Origin: Stemphylium vesicarium
Lineage: Eukaryota > Ascomycota > Dothideomycetes > Pleosporales > Pleosporaceae
Length of the DNA: 64,000 bases
Assembly (NCBI GenBank): GCA_004380135.1
Contig: QXCR01000061.1
Location: 1 to 64,000, forward strand
Direction: 5' to 3'
Within the stretch, counting starts at the first letter, position 1; every line of letters begins with the position of its first letter. The position numbers and the translations under genes are program-made. The notes below the pieces were generated by a model, which worked only from the letters and a program-made list of their open reading frames with translations, made no database searches and was not told where the DNA came from. Shown piece after piece: positions 31,708 to 43,052 of this stretch.

Positions 31708-34700
31708 TTAGTTCCCAAACCCCATAAAGCTATCCCTCACAGGCACATTCCCATCAATCGGCCGACTATACCTACTACTAACTGTCTTTTGCGTCTTCTG
31801 CGTCATATAAAGACGATCCGCATCCGGCATCGGCGGGGGCCATAAGTCCATTGTCGAGACATTGTTCGTCTTCGGACCCGTGACTACAATCGGCGGACGA
31901 GGGGAAAGTTGAGGATCGAAGATGCCCGACGAAGGGCGGCGTTCCCCATACGTAGCAGCCATGTTGTAGTAATCGCTATCTGGACCGGAGGTAGGAGCCG
32001 CATACGAGTAACCTCCAGTTTTCGGGTTGTAGATACCGCGTTCTTGGTAGTTGAGTCGCTCTTCGGGCGATAAGAAGGGATCCTCGCGTGGCTCTTGCTC
32101 ATTGATACTGCCTTCTTTCCGGAAGTTGAAGGGCGTGCTGATGCCATTGTCCTCGGCGCCTTTCAGCTCTTCCGTCTTCCTCGAGAAGACTGATGGTCTG
32201 GTTGAGTTCAGGTTTAGGGCTGGGGGAGGCTCCTTCCTGTCAAAGCCAAATGTGGCAATCGTATCGCTCCGGGAATGCTTCTTCATACCATATGGCAACG
32301 TGGCTGTGGCTCCGGCGGCTTCTCTCTTGGCAATGTGCTGTTCCAGCCATGCTCTGATACCCACTAATGCTGTCGCACTAATCTGTAACATGAGCACGAT
32401 GCTCACAAGCCCAGCGACCGAAGTGGAAGTGAGTACTGCATCCACAACACATAACGAGATTGCACGGAGCGTCGCAAAGCCCTGCAAGAAGGCAAATTGT
32501 CCCAGGCCTAGAAGAAGTTGAGAGCTAATACCGCTGATGAGATAGATGCGCTGCGATGATTTGGCGAGTGCGATTGGGCCTTTGATGCCTGCGAAGGCAG
32601 AGGGCGCAGGATGCGGGAGGGCTGTGCGCAGGCGAACGACCGAAAAGCCGACTGTGGGAAAAAGAATGATCAGACAGATCAAACCCATAATCCATATCTT
32701 TGGTCAGTCCAATGTCCCAGGCAACGTATCCAACGAAGAGCTTACCCCATGTGTGTCCCTAAAATGGCTAGCACTACCCATACCGACCATGCCTAAGATG
32801 ATCCCAGCAATACCAAAAATAGCAAAGGTGATCAGAAAACCCATCCGCCATTTCTTGTTCTTCGCCTCGTCAATAGGGTGCCCAGTGAGAACAGAGAAGC
32901 GCCAGACCACGCCCAGGACAAGATATAGCGGCAAGAAGGTAAGAAAGGCGAGACCGGCGAAGATTACTAAATGTCTATATTAGCGAAGCCCTTGGGAAGG
33001 TACAAACATCCCTTATTTGAGCTTACCATGCAGTCCCGTAATGACGGCAAACGGCATCAGTGCTTGCCCGTTTATCTTTACGCTTTGGCTTTCAATGACG
33101 ATTTCGAACATGTTGCCCTCGGATGAGATTGTGATTGGACCGCGGGGCAATGCTTGGAGGACGATCGGGTCTAGTGCAACTCCCGTGTTGCCCATTGCTA
33201 TATCCATCATCTTCGTTTCCGGTTTGGAAGTGGACATTATGCCCAAAGCTGCGGAAGCAATACCGCCCACACCATGGCAGGTGACTGAATCGATGAGCTT
33301 TTGAGCTCCCATCTGTGCCGTAGCGGGGTCGATCGCTAACGGTAGCTGACCCCCGCCAGGTTGCTGAGTTTGGCGAGTGGAGAGCAAATCCAGTTCGACT
33401 AGAAATCGTCAGTAAGTAGAGCGGTATCTCTAAGCATCCAGACCTACCTACACTAGCCTCCTCAATTCCAGTACCGATACTACGCTTTCGGCCAGGAATA
33501 GTGTCACCAGAACCTTGCGACCCTTGTGTAAAGTTTCTCGCGATGGCCGCCACTAGTATTGTCGCTTTTCCAGTGAGGCCCCGGGCAAAGCCGACAGCAG
33601 CACCATTGACAGAGTCGTTGAACTGCGTCGGGCTCAATACCGGTACATTCTCGAACGCATCGGCCGGAACATCTCCGCTGATCAAATTCTTGAGTCCTCC
33701 AACAGACGACATTGCGCTCATGACACCCTCGATCGTGCCTCTAGCAAAGCCTTCTGCTGCCTTGGCTCCATCAACGCCTTTGAAGGCTTGTGATGGGCCG
33801 TCTACTATGAATTGTTTAGCCTTCTGAATAGCGGAGCTGTTCACCAGGAAATTCGACAGAAGGTTTTGCGTAAATGCTTCTGCAGCCAAAGCAGTTTGCT
33901 GTTCGTCTTTGGTGATGTTGCCGGCAATTGTAGGCGTCGTATCCACAGGCTTGAAGTTGAATCCGATGGCAGCTCCCGTTCCAATACCGGCGCCGGCTCC
34001 TGCCGCGAGAGACCCAAGTATGGCCCGCAGGTTGAGCGAGTTGGGGAACGCCGCACCGACTGCGGAGTTAAGGGTTGAAAAGTTGCTGCCTTGGATGAAC
34101 GACTGGCTGAGGCCTTTGGCGAATAGTTTCACCGCCCTAGGAACATTGTTGCCAGAACTAGCGGTATCGTTCCTGGATTGCCGCCTTTGCACCCTCCCAG
34201 AATTTTCCTTGTTGTCATCGTCTGCTTTTAGACCCAGCCCATTCCTCGCTCCCTTTCCTAGTCCAATTCCTGCGGCCGCGGCGATCCGTGGAAGCTGTTG
34301 CATCAGCTTAGAAGCGCTAGAGCTATTGCCCAAGCTCCGCATCAAGGCCTGGAAGTCGATGTTGGAAACAATGGGCATCGCGACTCCTAGGCCAAAGTTG
34401 CCAGCTACTCCTTCGATGCTCGAATCCGGGTTAGGCTCAAATCGTTGTTGTGTGAGCCCCAGGCCTACTGCAGTCGCATTCCCGATGCCAGATGCCAGAG
34501 CGAAAGCCGCTTGACCAAGAGAGGTGTCGTTGCTACCGAAAGAAGGTATGACCTGCTGTGAGAGTCCACTGCCAAGTTGCTGGGCAGCAAGGTTTGCTCC
34601 AGTTGCCGAAGAATTGTATGCGGTTGCGATGCGACTAGCGATCGCGTCAGCTTCCTCCATATCGGTCAAGTTGAGTCCAGTCGTTGTACCCATCCTACGA

Positions 34701-35247
34701 AATGTTAGTTAAGTCAAATACAGAGGATGGGAACATACCCAAGACCGATCCCTAGGAATAGAGCGGGTGTACCAAGTGAGCCAGCAATGGAATCTCCGAG
34801 ACTACCCAAGATACCAGTCAGCCCACCGGTCAAGTTCAGGCCTGCACCTCCTACACCCATCAAATCTCCGAAAGCTCCACTGATATCGTCCAAGAGATCC
34901 CGCCTCTTGACATCGAGTTGGAACTTGCTCCGGACATGGCCGACCCCATCGGTAAGGTTCGTTCCGAAACTCCGCAGGCCTTCGGAGTTGAATCTTTTCC
35001 CAAGATCTGTGGAGGAACGTGCGATCGCCTCGGTGAGCGAGAAGAGTGCATCGTGAAGACGTGGGTCTTGGCTCAGCGCATCAATGGTTTCGGTGGAAAA
35101 TATTGCCCTCAAGCTTTCCGGGTATCGTTCGCTGATGATAGGTTTCTGTCCGCCGAACCAAAATCCAACCGAGGAACAAAACAAGAACAGAATTGAAGAA
35201 CATGCCAGTAGGTACCAGACCGGCTTTGTAGAAACAAAAGCAAACAT
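31708..35247 (-). CDS. Large multi-pass membrane protein, Gly/Ala-rich repeats plus cytochrome b561-like C-terminal helices
   Basis: Five exons: 35247-34739, 34694-33448, 33398-33027, 32966-32746 and 32697-31708, 1112 residues. The introns are 44, 49, 60 and 48 bases, all with good donors (GTATGT, GTAGGT, GTAAGC, GTAAGC), and frame is kept throughout. An N-terminal signal anchor (VWYLLACSSILFLFCSS) leads into about 650 Gly/Ala/Ser-rich residues with many N-glycosylation sequons and loosely repeated GIGLG, ASGIGNATAVGLG and AAGAGAGIGTGAAIGF phrases. Next come CHGVGGIASAALGI and at least six helices (VITGLHVIFAGLAFLTFLP, GFLITFAIFGIAGIILGMVG, GLICLIILFPTVG and three more), resembling a cytochrome b561-like or DUF-type membrane domain. 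The tail is cytoplasmic, Ser/Pro-rich and disordered. Haem-ligand histidines could not be confirmed, so the biochemical role is open. Confidence 0.78.
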
Positions 35248-36504
35248 TATTAAAACGGTGTATTGGGGTATCTCGAAGGCATCTACAAGAAGAGAAAGAT
35301 GCTTGACGATGTGGATGCAGGTGGCCTGCCACAGCACTCACGCGCAGCAAGGAGGATGTACGTGGGCTGTCAGCCAGTGGTCAGGCGCTACTATATGTCG
35401 AGCATGATGGGCATGGTGATGCTGTCTAGGTTGGTAGTCCCGAAACATTCTAGGCATGAAACTAGAAACGCGCCAACTTCATGTCCACCGCGTAGCGTGT
35501 CGAGAACGCACATTGTACCTAGGTGCGTCTACAAAATCTACAGAAGGCGAATTTGCCCTCTAGTTGCGCGTATTCTCTGGCGAGAAGCGTGGCGGTCTCA
35601 TTTATGTAGATAAAGAACAGGACATTGCATTGGGTATATGCACAAACCAATGTGGAGGCAACACCAGGTGCCGCCAAGAGATCCGAATCGTGGCCGTTAC
35701 CGAGCCTGCATGCTGCACGGAGGGTCGTTACAGAAGAACCTGAGCTGTGAACACGAAACTTCATACGATCTTCCTGGATGCCCTGGTTGTCGTGATCATC
35801 CCGCGACGGAGCCGTCCGCTGATGCGACGATCATGAAACAGAAGCTACCACCAATGATAGTGACAGAAAGGAGAGTCGTAATGCGGAAGTTTGATAATGC
35901 TAATCCAAATCTGATGGAAGCTCCAGGGAATCTGCGTGCTCATGGATAAGCTTAGAAGCATAACAGCGTTAGGGTGAATATCGCAGAATTGTCCGAAAAG
36001 CCGCACATTGGAAGCACGGACTAGGGACCTGCTTAAGCTGTAGCGCTAAGAGAGCAGTCACCCAGTAGCAATAGTGGCAAGTATCCGGCTCCCGTTGTTA
36101 ATCATGCCGTGCAGCCCCAGACAAATACAGGCACTGCACTGTTTGAGCCAGCCTTGAGAACAAGGACGTGTCCGCGCCTCAAACTCTTCGCCGTTGCGGA
36201 AACTTGGAAACGTGCCCTCGAGCCTAGGGTGCACCTGGGGTGGTCTTCGGAAACATGTGACGCGATGATGGGGTTTTCGCATCCATGTTGCGTTGCTGGT
36301 GCGCCTGGGATGCGCGAAGAGATGAGATGTCACGAATGCGATGAGTGGTATTGAGAAGGAGCGCGTCATGAAATGCTGAATAAGCTCGTGAGTGAGCCAC
36401 TGAACCTCAAGCGATCTAGCTGACTCAAGCTCAGAGCACCGTTTCCCCGTCTCCTGCCCATCGCCCTCCGGTCACGCCTACTGCGTACCATTTCTCGATA
36501 CTGC
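35248..36504. other. Intergenic stretch
   Basis: About 1.26 kb between two reverse-strand genes. It should contain the promoter of the 1112-residue membrane protein (left side) and the 3' end of the DUF1996 gene (right side). No supported gene. Confidence 0.35.
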
Positions 36505-37669
36505 TTACTTGATATTCGTACGACCAGGAAGATCAGTGAGCCCTGAGAAATGTTTGTTAGTTCAATTCAGGCATCGCGACAAAGTCTGCAGCCAACTTAC
36601 ATCCATCGACCTTCTCGTCGACCATTCGTGGGATTGTGCATTTCATCGCATCTTCGGTAGTCTGGGTCTCCAACACCGAACAGACATCGCCGAAGCAACG
36701 CGCATCCATTGATCTTTGCAGAGAATCGTCTTTCCACCCAAAAACGTAGTCTCCGTGCTGCGTCCACCCGTCCCTGTCAAGAAAAAAGTGGTTAGCCTGC
36801 TGTTTTTCGAGTAAAGAGGATAGAAGAAAGACATACTCATCACCGGTACTAAGTACAAAAGGCTGCGAGCCATCTTCAGGCCACAATTCCGGATTGTTGA
36901 ACATTGTAGTATTCCACATGACCTCGTACATGACCTGCGGTATGACCACAGGGTGGCTCTCTGGACACCTGCCCGTTGGACCAACATCAGTATCATTTGC
37001 GCCCTCCGAAAACGCGACGTGGCTCATATGGTTCGGACTATCAAGGTTGACGCCATCCCAACACGTCGGGAAGGTGATCACAGAACGTATGCCGCCTGGG
37101 CAAGGCTCCGTAGGAAAGGTCTCGGCATCTGGCCCATCGCAGTTGAGGTGAGTGAGATCTCCGCTCTCCGGCATGCATCGATAGCAGATCTTGCGCGCAG
37201 ACGTTGGCGTGGTCGCCGTTGCGTCACCGACGACCATGCGGAATCCGGGTCTGAACGCCGTCACCTCCGTCTTGTTGCTCACGTCTGGGATGTAGTATAT
37301 CGTGATGCCACTCTCGCCTGTGAGAAACTCGTTTGGAAACTGAGGTACTCTCTTAAATGTGCCATTGCGCGCTCGGAAGTACAATACCGCAGTCCAGTAA
37401 TTGGAAAAGTCCTCCGAGAATGTGCAGCTTGTGCATGTCGACTCCGTGACTAGGTCGTGGCTATCATGAGGCATGAATGGGGTGAAGGAGTTGCCGCCAA
37501 CAATCTGGTGAAGGTGGGGTGATGGAACGGATCCTGGGAAAACGAGGGGATCGAGACGATCAACAACCAATTGCGAACACTGGAAACGCAGCATGGGCGG
37601 AATCTCGTATGCAGGTTGACTAAATGCATGGCCTGCAAATAGCAGGAAAGATGGAATCGTCCACTTCAT
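36505..37669 (-). CDS. Secreted DUF1996 protein
   Basis: Three exons, 37669-36837, 36773-36601 and 36542-36505, 347 residues. Intron 1 (63 bases, GTATGT..CAG) is a multiple of three and stop-free, so retention would insert 21 residues. Intron 2 (58 bases) has GTAAGT, a perfect AACTAAC branch and CTCAG. Splicing yields the family-typical ending VDGWLTDLPGR; without it the frame ends at an unrelated CKLAADF tail. A signal peptide (MKWTIPSFLLFAGHAFSQ) is followed by the DUF1996 core: LRFQCSQLVVDRLDPLV, HLHQIVGGN, CTSCTFSEDFSNYWTAVLYF, CWDG, and MSHVAF, with many paired cysteines and histidines. The domain is common in secreted fungal proteins, some near carbohydrate-binding modules. Its reaction is unknown. 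Confidence 0.92.
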
Positions 37670-38838
37670 CGTGAACGTCGGTCGAGTCTGGTGTTGTGGT
37701 TGATGATGGGGGGACGGGCGGTGGGAAGGGGACGTTAGTAGCGATAATAACTCTTTCAAAATCCGCACATATACCACCGCACTACTTAATTCCACTGGGA
37801 TGGCTGCGCTGTTGTTGAGGGTAAGATTAATATCAGTTTATTGAGGTGGGGCTCGGGAGTTTCCTTGTCGGGATTCAGCCGAATCTGTTTGCGCGCCTAG
37901 GATCCTTCGAACAGGCATTTGCTCATGATTTCGGAAAAGATCAATGGGGCGCGGTAACTGTGGGGCTCCAAATGATTCCCTTGCGCGCAAGGGTGTGTAC
38001 CGAGCGACGAATACCTTCACTACACGGTAGTGATTCTTTGAAAAAGCCCCATTGTTGTGGCCTGATATGCGTCGCCTTCTCTGTGTACCCAGATAGCTCC
38101 CAGTCGATATGTGATGCTAGAATCGCTTGGCAACAGTAACTAGATTCTTACTCCAAGCGATGCTTTTCCTGCCATCGCGGTCTGGATGTCAAGCCCGCGG
38201 GGCGCTGGCTGGATACCGAGAAAGCGCATCCGCCATTTCCCTAAGCGAACAGCCATTCAAGTTAGTGACCATGTGGCCCCAGTTTTGGCTTGTCGCACAA
38301 TTTCTCCCCAAAACTGTCTGTACCAAGCCATATAGTAGGAGTGGTTTGGGACCGTAGAAGTCGGATGCGACGTTCAGAGGTCGTGAAGCGCCAATAGGCT
38401 ACTATCGAGGAGAAAGAACGCAAACCTCGTCATTGGGCAAACGCCGTTGTAGAATTGAGTGTGCACCAGCGCCTCGGGACGGAAATTAAGACGGTGTTTG
38501 GTTAGCAGGATTTAGTAGACGATGACCACAATGTGAACGGCTGGCGAGAAAATCATGGCAGAGTGTTGGATGACTTTGTTAGGGAAAGGAATATGCATTC
38601 TGGTCTGTTGCCTTTGATGCGCAACAACTGCTTCTAGACTATCCCGATGTCGCGTAACAACCCACAGACTGCTGAGATGTTGGCCTGGCTACGAAACGGC
38701 AGTATCTTTCACAGCTCTTGACCGACTTCGAATGGTAATCGTAGCTTGATTCATGGAAGTCAGATTGCGAGAAGTAGGCAAGATCGCAGTACGATGGGTA
38801 ATGTCCAAGATCCGAGCCCAGAAGATAGTGCCCTTACC
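37670..38838. other. Intergenic stretch
   Basis: About 1.2 kb without supported genes. The left part is the DUF1996 promoter (a TTTGAAAGAG/ATATACC region near 37750-37770 on the plus-strand view). Confidence 0.35.
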
Positions 38839-39375
38839 CTACGCAGATTTTCCAATACCGTCGTCCAATTTGTAGGATGGCGGATCTTCATATCGTGGAA
38901 GCGTCTCGACGGATTCGCAATTGCTATGCCGGGGATCGTCTAGATTGGAGACAGACCGAATGCGGGAACGTCGCTGAGGGTTTCGAGGCTGAACGGAACC
39001 AAGTACAAAGACATCGGGACTGTGTCTACCTGCGCCAGCATGCTCATTTGGCCATCGGATGCGAGCCTGTGGAGGGGATTCCACGCGGTCGTCGCGGTGA
39101 GCTGAAGCGAGTGTTTCATTATCCGTAGGTGGTGGCGTCTCGAGGTATGGTGGTTCAAGTGTAGCTGCTTCGGCTTGTGAATGCGTAGCAGTCCAATCTC
39201 CAGCCGGTTGTCGTCGCTGAACGTAGGCAGGCAGCAGGAAGGCTCGTGGTGAATCGCTCTGCTGAGAACGTCGACATTGGTATTTGCTTATAATAATGAT
39301 GGACCAGATGAGTAAGGTGGATACAACAACTATGCCGGCCAAAATGCCAGCGAACCGGGCCAAATTTAAATGATG
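38839..39375 (-). CDS. Single-pass membrane protein with PPSY tail (5' exon missing)
   Basis: The visible exon encodes HHLNLARFAGILAGIVVVS and continues the helix to LLIWSIIIISKY, then a 140-residue cytoplasmic tail rich in Pro, Ser and Arg. Near its end the tail carries LPRYEDPPSY, a PPxY-type motif that WW domains of Rsp5-like ubiquitin ligases or their arrestin adaptors bind. There is no in-frame ATG before the helix and an in-frame stop lies upstream, so at least one more 5' exon exists, probably encoding a signal peptide and stalk. A TTAAG acceptor preceded by GCTAAAC fits a 3' splice site at 39376. This stalk-helix-tail design is typical of fungal wall-sensor-like or orphan membrane proteins. 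Function unknown. Confidence 0.6.
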   Translation of the reverse strand, partial: HHLNLARFAGILAGIVVVSTLLIWSIIIISKYQCRRSQQSDSPRAFLLPAYVQRRQPAGDWTATHSQAEAATLEPPYLETPPPTDNETLASAHRDDRVESPPQARIRWPNEHAGAGRHSPDVFVLGSVQPRNPQRRSRIRSVSNLDDPRHSNCESVETLPRYEDPPSYKLDDGIGKSA

Positions 39376-39749
39376 CTTAACCGTTTAGCTTCGCACTTGC
39401 TGTTGATTCATGCCGATATTGTGTTAGAACGGGCCGCGACCAGAGTCGAGAGGGAGAAAGATACGTTATGAGCGGTGGACTGGCTGGCTGCGTAGGTTGA
39501 GAGGGTTTGCGGTCAGCTTGCTTGGGATATTTCCGCTTGCTGTGTTGTTATGCTGATTGCGTAGTGAATTGTCCTTTTGCTGTCCTTTGTAGTAAATTGG
39601 GGCGCGTTTCTGCCTAGCCGAGTGTATTTGAGTCAAGGGCAATCAAGGTGCGGTCGTATTTGTTGCGGCACATCGAGTGAATCTTCCGTGGCTGGAGTGG
39701 ACTTCATAAGCTGACCACATCTTCTTACATGCGCTGCAGCATGGGCAGA

Positions 39750-40574
39750 TCATTCTCCAGGTTGCTTCACTGCCATTGTCAAGCCAGCGGACGTATTACT
39801 AGAAGAGCTGCTTCCGCTTCTACTCTTTCGTCTTTTGTGTTGTTTAAAGGACTCTGATCCATGACTAAAGCGTCTGTTGCCCAAAGTAGACTGTTCAGGA
39901 AAGTACCCATAGTCTTCGTCGACCACAAACCGGACTGGCGTTCTCGCCCTACTTTGCACGGGACTCATCCGGAGTGTTTCTGGCCCGATACTCCATCGCT
40001 GACTTGGACTCGCGCCGCCCGTCAAACTCCGCCCGTGTCTTCTTGTTGGGGCTTCAGCGGGTAGCTCAAGCCTCGAGTTGATACCCATCCACAAGGCTTC
40101 TTCGTCATCGTCACCCGGAACCCTCCAGCCACCGACACCCTCGAAATCTCGTGTCAATTCGCTGGTACCGATGAGTGCCGTGAGCGAATAGTTCTTGTGC
40201 TTTAGAAGGCGCGATGTATGGGCAGACGTTACGGGAGTATCTTGAGAAGAGGCTGTGCTCGCGATGCTGGTACGTCGAGGATACTGGCGCAAACCAGTTG
40301 GCGAATGCCGGGCTGACGCGGGCAAAACACGGGAGCGACGGGGCAGGAAATGCTTCGAAGGAGATGGAGAGAGCCATGCGCCTACAATTGCGAGAGCGAG
40401 ATGACAGTAGACGACTAATGCGCGGAACGATAAAAGCGTAATGGCGATCGATGTGGTGATGACGCCGAAGACAGCGAGCGGAATCGAGATTGAAAGTAAC
40501 ACGAAGGGTGCGATAGCATATATCGGGTTCCACATGCTCAGCTCGACGCTGGAAGAGCCCAGCCGTAATAACAT
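39750..40574 (-). CDS. Fungal membrane protein of unknown function
   Basis: Single exon of 274 residues from ATG 40574. Two strongly hydrophobic helices occupy residues about 14-70 (NPIYAIAPFVLLSISIPLAVF and ALVVYCHLALAIVGAWL). The remainder is Ser/Arg/Pro-rich, basic and disordered, with likely phosphorylation-type RRTS and RKSRSGS motifs, and a conserved-looking core YSLTALIGTSELTRDFEGVG followed by GWRVPGDDDEEALWMGINSRLE. That core suggests a real conserved protein. No known domain recognised. It lies between the PPSY protein and the HIG1-like gene, both on the same strand. Confidence 0.72.
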   Translation of the reverse strand: MLLRLGSSSVELSMWNPIYAIAPFVLLSISIPLAVFGVITTSIAITLLSFRALVVYCHLALAIVGAWLSPSPSKHFLPRRSRVLPASARHSPTGLRQYPRRTSIASTASSQDTPVTSAHTSRLLKHKNYSLTALIGTSELTRDFEGVGGWRVPGDDDEEALWMGINSRLELPAEAPTRRHGRSLTGGASPSQRWSIGPETLRMSPVQSRARTPVRFVVDEDYGYFPEQSTLGNRRFSHGSESFKQHKRRKSRSGSSSSSNTSAGLTMAVKQPGE

Positions 40575-40851
40575 CGTGTCTGCTCGTGGTGTTTGAGAAT
40601 TGAAGAAGGATACCGTTGTGGAGGTGTTCGCATGTGAAAGTCGCGGGGAAATGCCAAGCTAGACCAGAACGCGCCGAATTCCGACCCATGGACGAGCATC
40701 AGCAAGATCCACTTTGGTAAGCTCGATCGTTACATGTTTTGAAATAGTATGGAAATCTTCACTTTTTTCCGCGTCTTTTTGGTTTGCAGCCTGGAACGAG
40801 GGTGATGGGAGGGTGTGCTCGCGTTCGTCACCACGCGGACCCTATCCCCTC

Positions 40852-41088
40852 TTAATTGCCGGTGAAGCGCCTTGCAGTGCTACGGGCGGGTGTGATACCG
40901 ATGCCGATAAGAACAGCACTGAGCGATGTGCCCTTGAAGATGCTCTCGTACTGCTCAATCTTCAAACGCGTGCTGTATGGTTGACGCTTGATGCGAAGGA
41001 ATGTCGCGCCCGTGACAGCGAGCCACGCACCGAAAAGGATCTCGTAGCGGTACTTTTCAATCGCAGATTCAGAACTGGTGTTGGACAT
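40852..41088 (-). CDS. Small HIG1-domain-like mitochondrial protein
   Basis: Intronless 78-residue frame from ATG 41088. Residues 10-66 (KYRYEILFGAWLAVTGATF, RIKRQPYSTRLKIEQY, then KGTSLSAVLIGIGI) have the pattern of the HIG1 domain: aromatic-rich first helix, short basic loop, and a second helix introduced by a Gly-Thr pair. HIG1 proteins such as Rcf1/Rcf2 assist respiratory supercomplexes in the inner membrane. The protein is shorter than Rcf1 or Rcf2, so it would be a stand-alone HIG1 unit. Similarity is from memory of the motif only. The downstream tail ARSTARRFTGN is basic. Confidence 0.55.
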   Translation of the reverse strand: MSNTSSESAIEKYRYEILFGAWLAVTGATFLRIKRQPYSTRLKIEQYESIFKGTSLSAVLIGIGITPARSTARRFTGN

Positions 41089-41564
41089 GGTGCTGGAGAA
41101 GAAGATGTCAAAAAAGAAATCTGCGAAATGATGGGATAAGGCTTTTGAGCGAAACGTCGGTGTTAATATGGAGAAATTCCATGACGTCGTCAGCCCACCA
41201 TCACGATCTCGCCACCGCCATCACCCCAGACACGGCTCATCACTCCCTGCTCCCACCGCTGTGCTCAGCCCATTGCAAATAGATACGCGAGCCGCGCAAC
41301 GCCATGCACCCCGCTTTTGTCTGGGGAAACTGGCGTCTTCCCACAAATGATTTGTTTACACCTTTCGCATTATTGACACACGGCGCCGCGAGGGCTTTCT
41401 CTGTTCGCGGACAGCGCCTCACTACCCAACAATAACCACGACTTTCGACCCTGGTAATGCATGTCCGCAAAAGTACAATAGCGAAGGGGTTATGCAGAGA
41501 TCTCAATGCTGACCTATTGCCTACATCCACACGAAAGCCTCTTCTTTCCTAGCGCGGACTCGAT
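41089..41564. other. Intergenic stretch between divergent genes
   Basis: 476 bases between the HIG1-like gene (reverse) and the interrupted membrane-protein gene (forward). No repeat or gene seen. Confidence 0.35.
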
Positions 41565-42182
41565 ATGTCAACCAACCCAACCGTGGCATCTGGTCCTTAC
41601 AATACAACACTTTCGGTTGCTACTAGCACGCATTCCGATACCAAGAGCAGCTAGACCGTTCTACTTCCGATTATCATTGGTGCAGTGGTCATTTTGCTAA
41701 TCATCGTAGCATTTCTCTTACCGAAGACATGGAGACTAAGACTTGCTAAAAGCCTCACTCTTCGTGCTTTTCGTTCCGGAAAGCCAGTCTTACCTGTTGC
41801 AGAAAACGAACAGCCTCACAAAACATTTCTTCAGCGCCATCTCGAATATCTAAGCAAGTGGAGAAAGCCCGCAGTCCCTCCGACCCCTCCGGAGCGGTGT
41901 GAGTCTGCTCACCGCCCGAACACGGCAGGCATCCCTACCTTATCAAAGCCAGCGGCTACAGTCGCACCGAGGGGACCTGGCCGATTGACCTACCAGCAAT
42001 GGTTGGAAAGGTATAGAAATCGGAGCCCTGGAGCCGAGGAACACCATCGCTTCGCGCGAGAGGAGTGGATGCCAACCATGCCGACCCTACAAGACCAGCA
42101 CTACTGGCAGCAAGTCTCTGCACAACAACAACAAGTCAGACGGACTGTTTGGGAGAAGTTACGAGATAGGTTCGGAATCTAG
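41565..42182 (+). pseudogene. Small single-pass membrane protein gene with an in-frame TAG
   Basis: From ATG 41565 the frame reads a Ser/Thr/Asn-rich stalk (MSTNPTVASGPYNTTLSVAT), then meets TAG at 41652-41654. The same frame then continues through a perfect transmembrane helix (LLPIIIGAVVILLIIVAFLLP), a basic stop-transfer segment and a 130-residue Pro/Gln-rich tail with TYQQWLERYRNR and QVRRTVWEKLRDRFGI, ending at TAG 42180. Nothing else is out of place, so this is either a recent nonsense allele, a read-through gene, or a gene in which a short intron ending at this TAG (acceptor GCAGCTAG) is removed. Phase-0 removal of 41583-41654 (donor GTGGCA, 72 bases) would give an open protein, but that donor is weak. 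Confidence 0.6.
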
Positions 42183-42570
42183 GTCGCTCATCTCAACGTC
42201 AATCTTTACATCGTGTGGTTGATGGAGTTGGTACCTTCAGACCCGCCGTCTCAATTTGTCACCTCGTTGTTCGAAATCTCTGTGAGTGCACAATGACAAC
42301 GAAAATGACATTGTGCCGGAATGAAAACAACTGCTGCGCAATTTTCATGCACGAATCCTTTGCTCGTTCTTTATTTGGATACGGAGCTTTCGTATGTGTA
42401 GGTGCATTGGGTTATAGTGCTCAGAGTGCAAATCCTAACACTGATGCCTTTATCGTCCCCTCAGACAAGGGAAACACTCGAATTGATTCATCTGGTCTTC
42501 ATATCTTCCGTTCATCACACACTCACGTCTAGTTCACATATCGTATCAGTAGCCCGTCACCGCTGTCATC
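42183..42570. other. Intergenic stretch
   Basis: 388 bases between two forward small membrane-protein genes. No separate feature recognised. Confidence 0.3.
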
Positions 42571-42828
42571 ATGACAGTAATCACTCGTGCATCACCTCCA
42601 CACCCAAGCGGTGGTCCCGGCTTTTCCATCGAAAAAGAATCATTCCAGTCTAGCGATCTCAAGCCTCAAGGTATGTCACAGCAATTCGTAGTGATATTCG
42701 CGTCGCTGGTGGCAGCTGCGGTGATTCTGATCCTAGTTGTTGGAGGGATACATTGCGTTCGCCGCCGCCGACGTCAACAAGAGCTTGAAAAGCGACCGAA
42801 AAAAGAAGAGAGGGCAACCGTGTTTTAG
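42571..42828 (+). CDS. 85-residue single-pass membrane protein
   Basis: ATG 42571 to TAG 42828, no intron needed. A 36-residue polar N-terminus is followed by one helix (FVVIFASLVAAAVILILVVGGI) and a strongly basic tail (CVRRRRRQQELEKRPKKEER). It has the stalk-helix-basic-tail layout of its neighbours at 41565 and 43053 but shares no clear sequence identity with them. Orphan; function unknown. The clean helix and charge asymmetry argue for a real protein despite its size. Confidence 0.55.
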   Translation: MTVITRASPPHPSGGPGFSIEKESFQSSDLKPQGMSQQFVVIFASLVAAAVILILVVGGIHCVRRRRRQQELEKRPKKEERATVF

Positions 42829-43052
42829 ACTGGCTAAGACATTCTTAATATTTCTCTCGTGGAAGGCGATGATTATTGGAAAGGGCAAGGACTAGGGTCC
42901 ACATTTCCGACCTGTTTAAACCACTGATTTGGCTGCCCCCTTCGCATATTTCCCTCCATGCTCGGGAAAGTTTCAGACTATTAATACTCCCTAAATCGTT
43001 GTTTCTCTCGATCAGAAACACCGACTGCCACACACAGAAGCTATTCCTCCAG

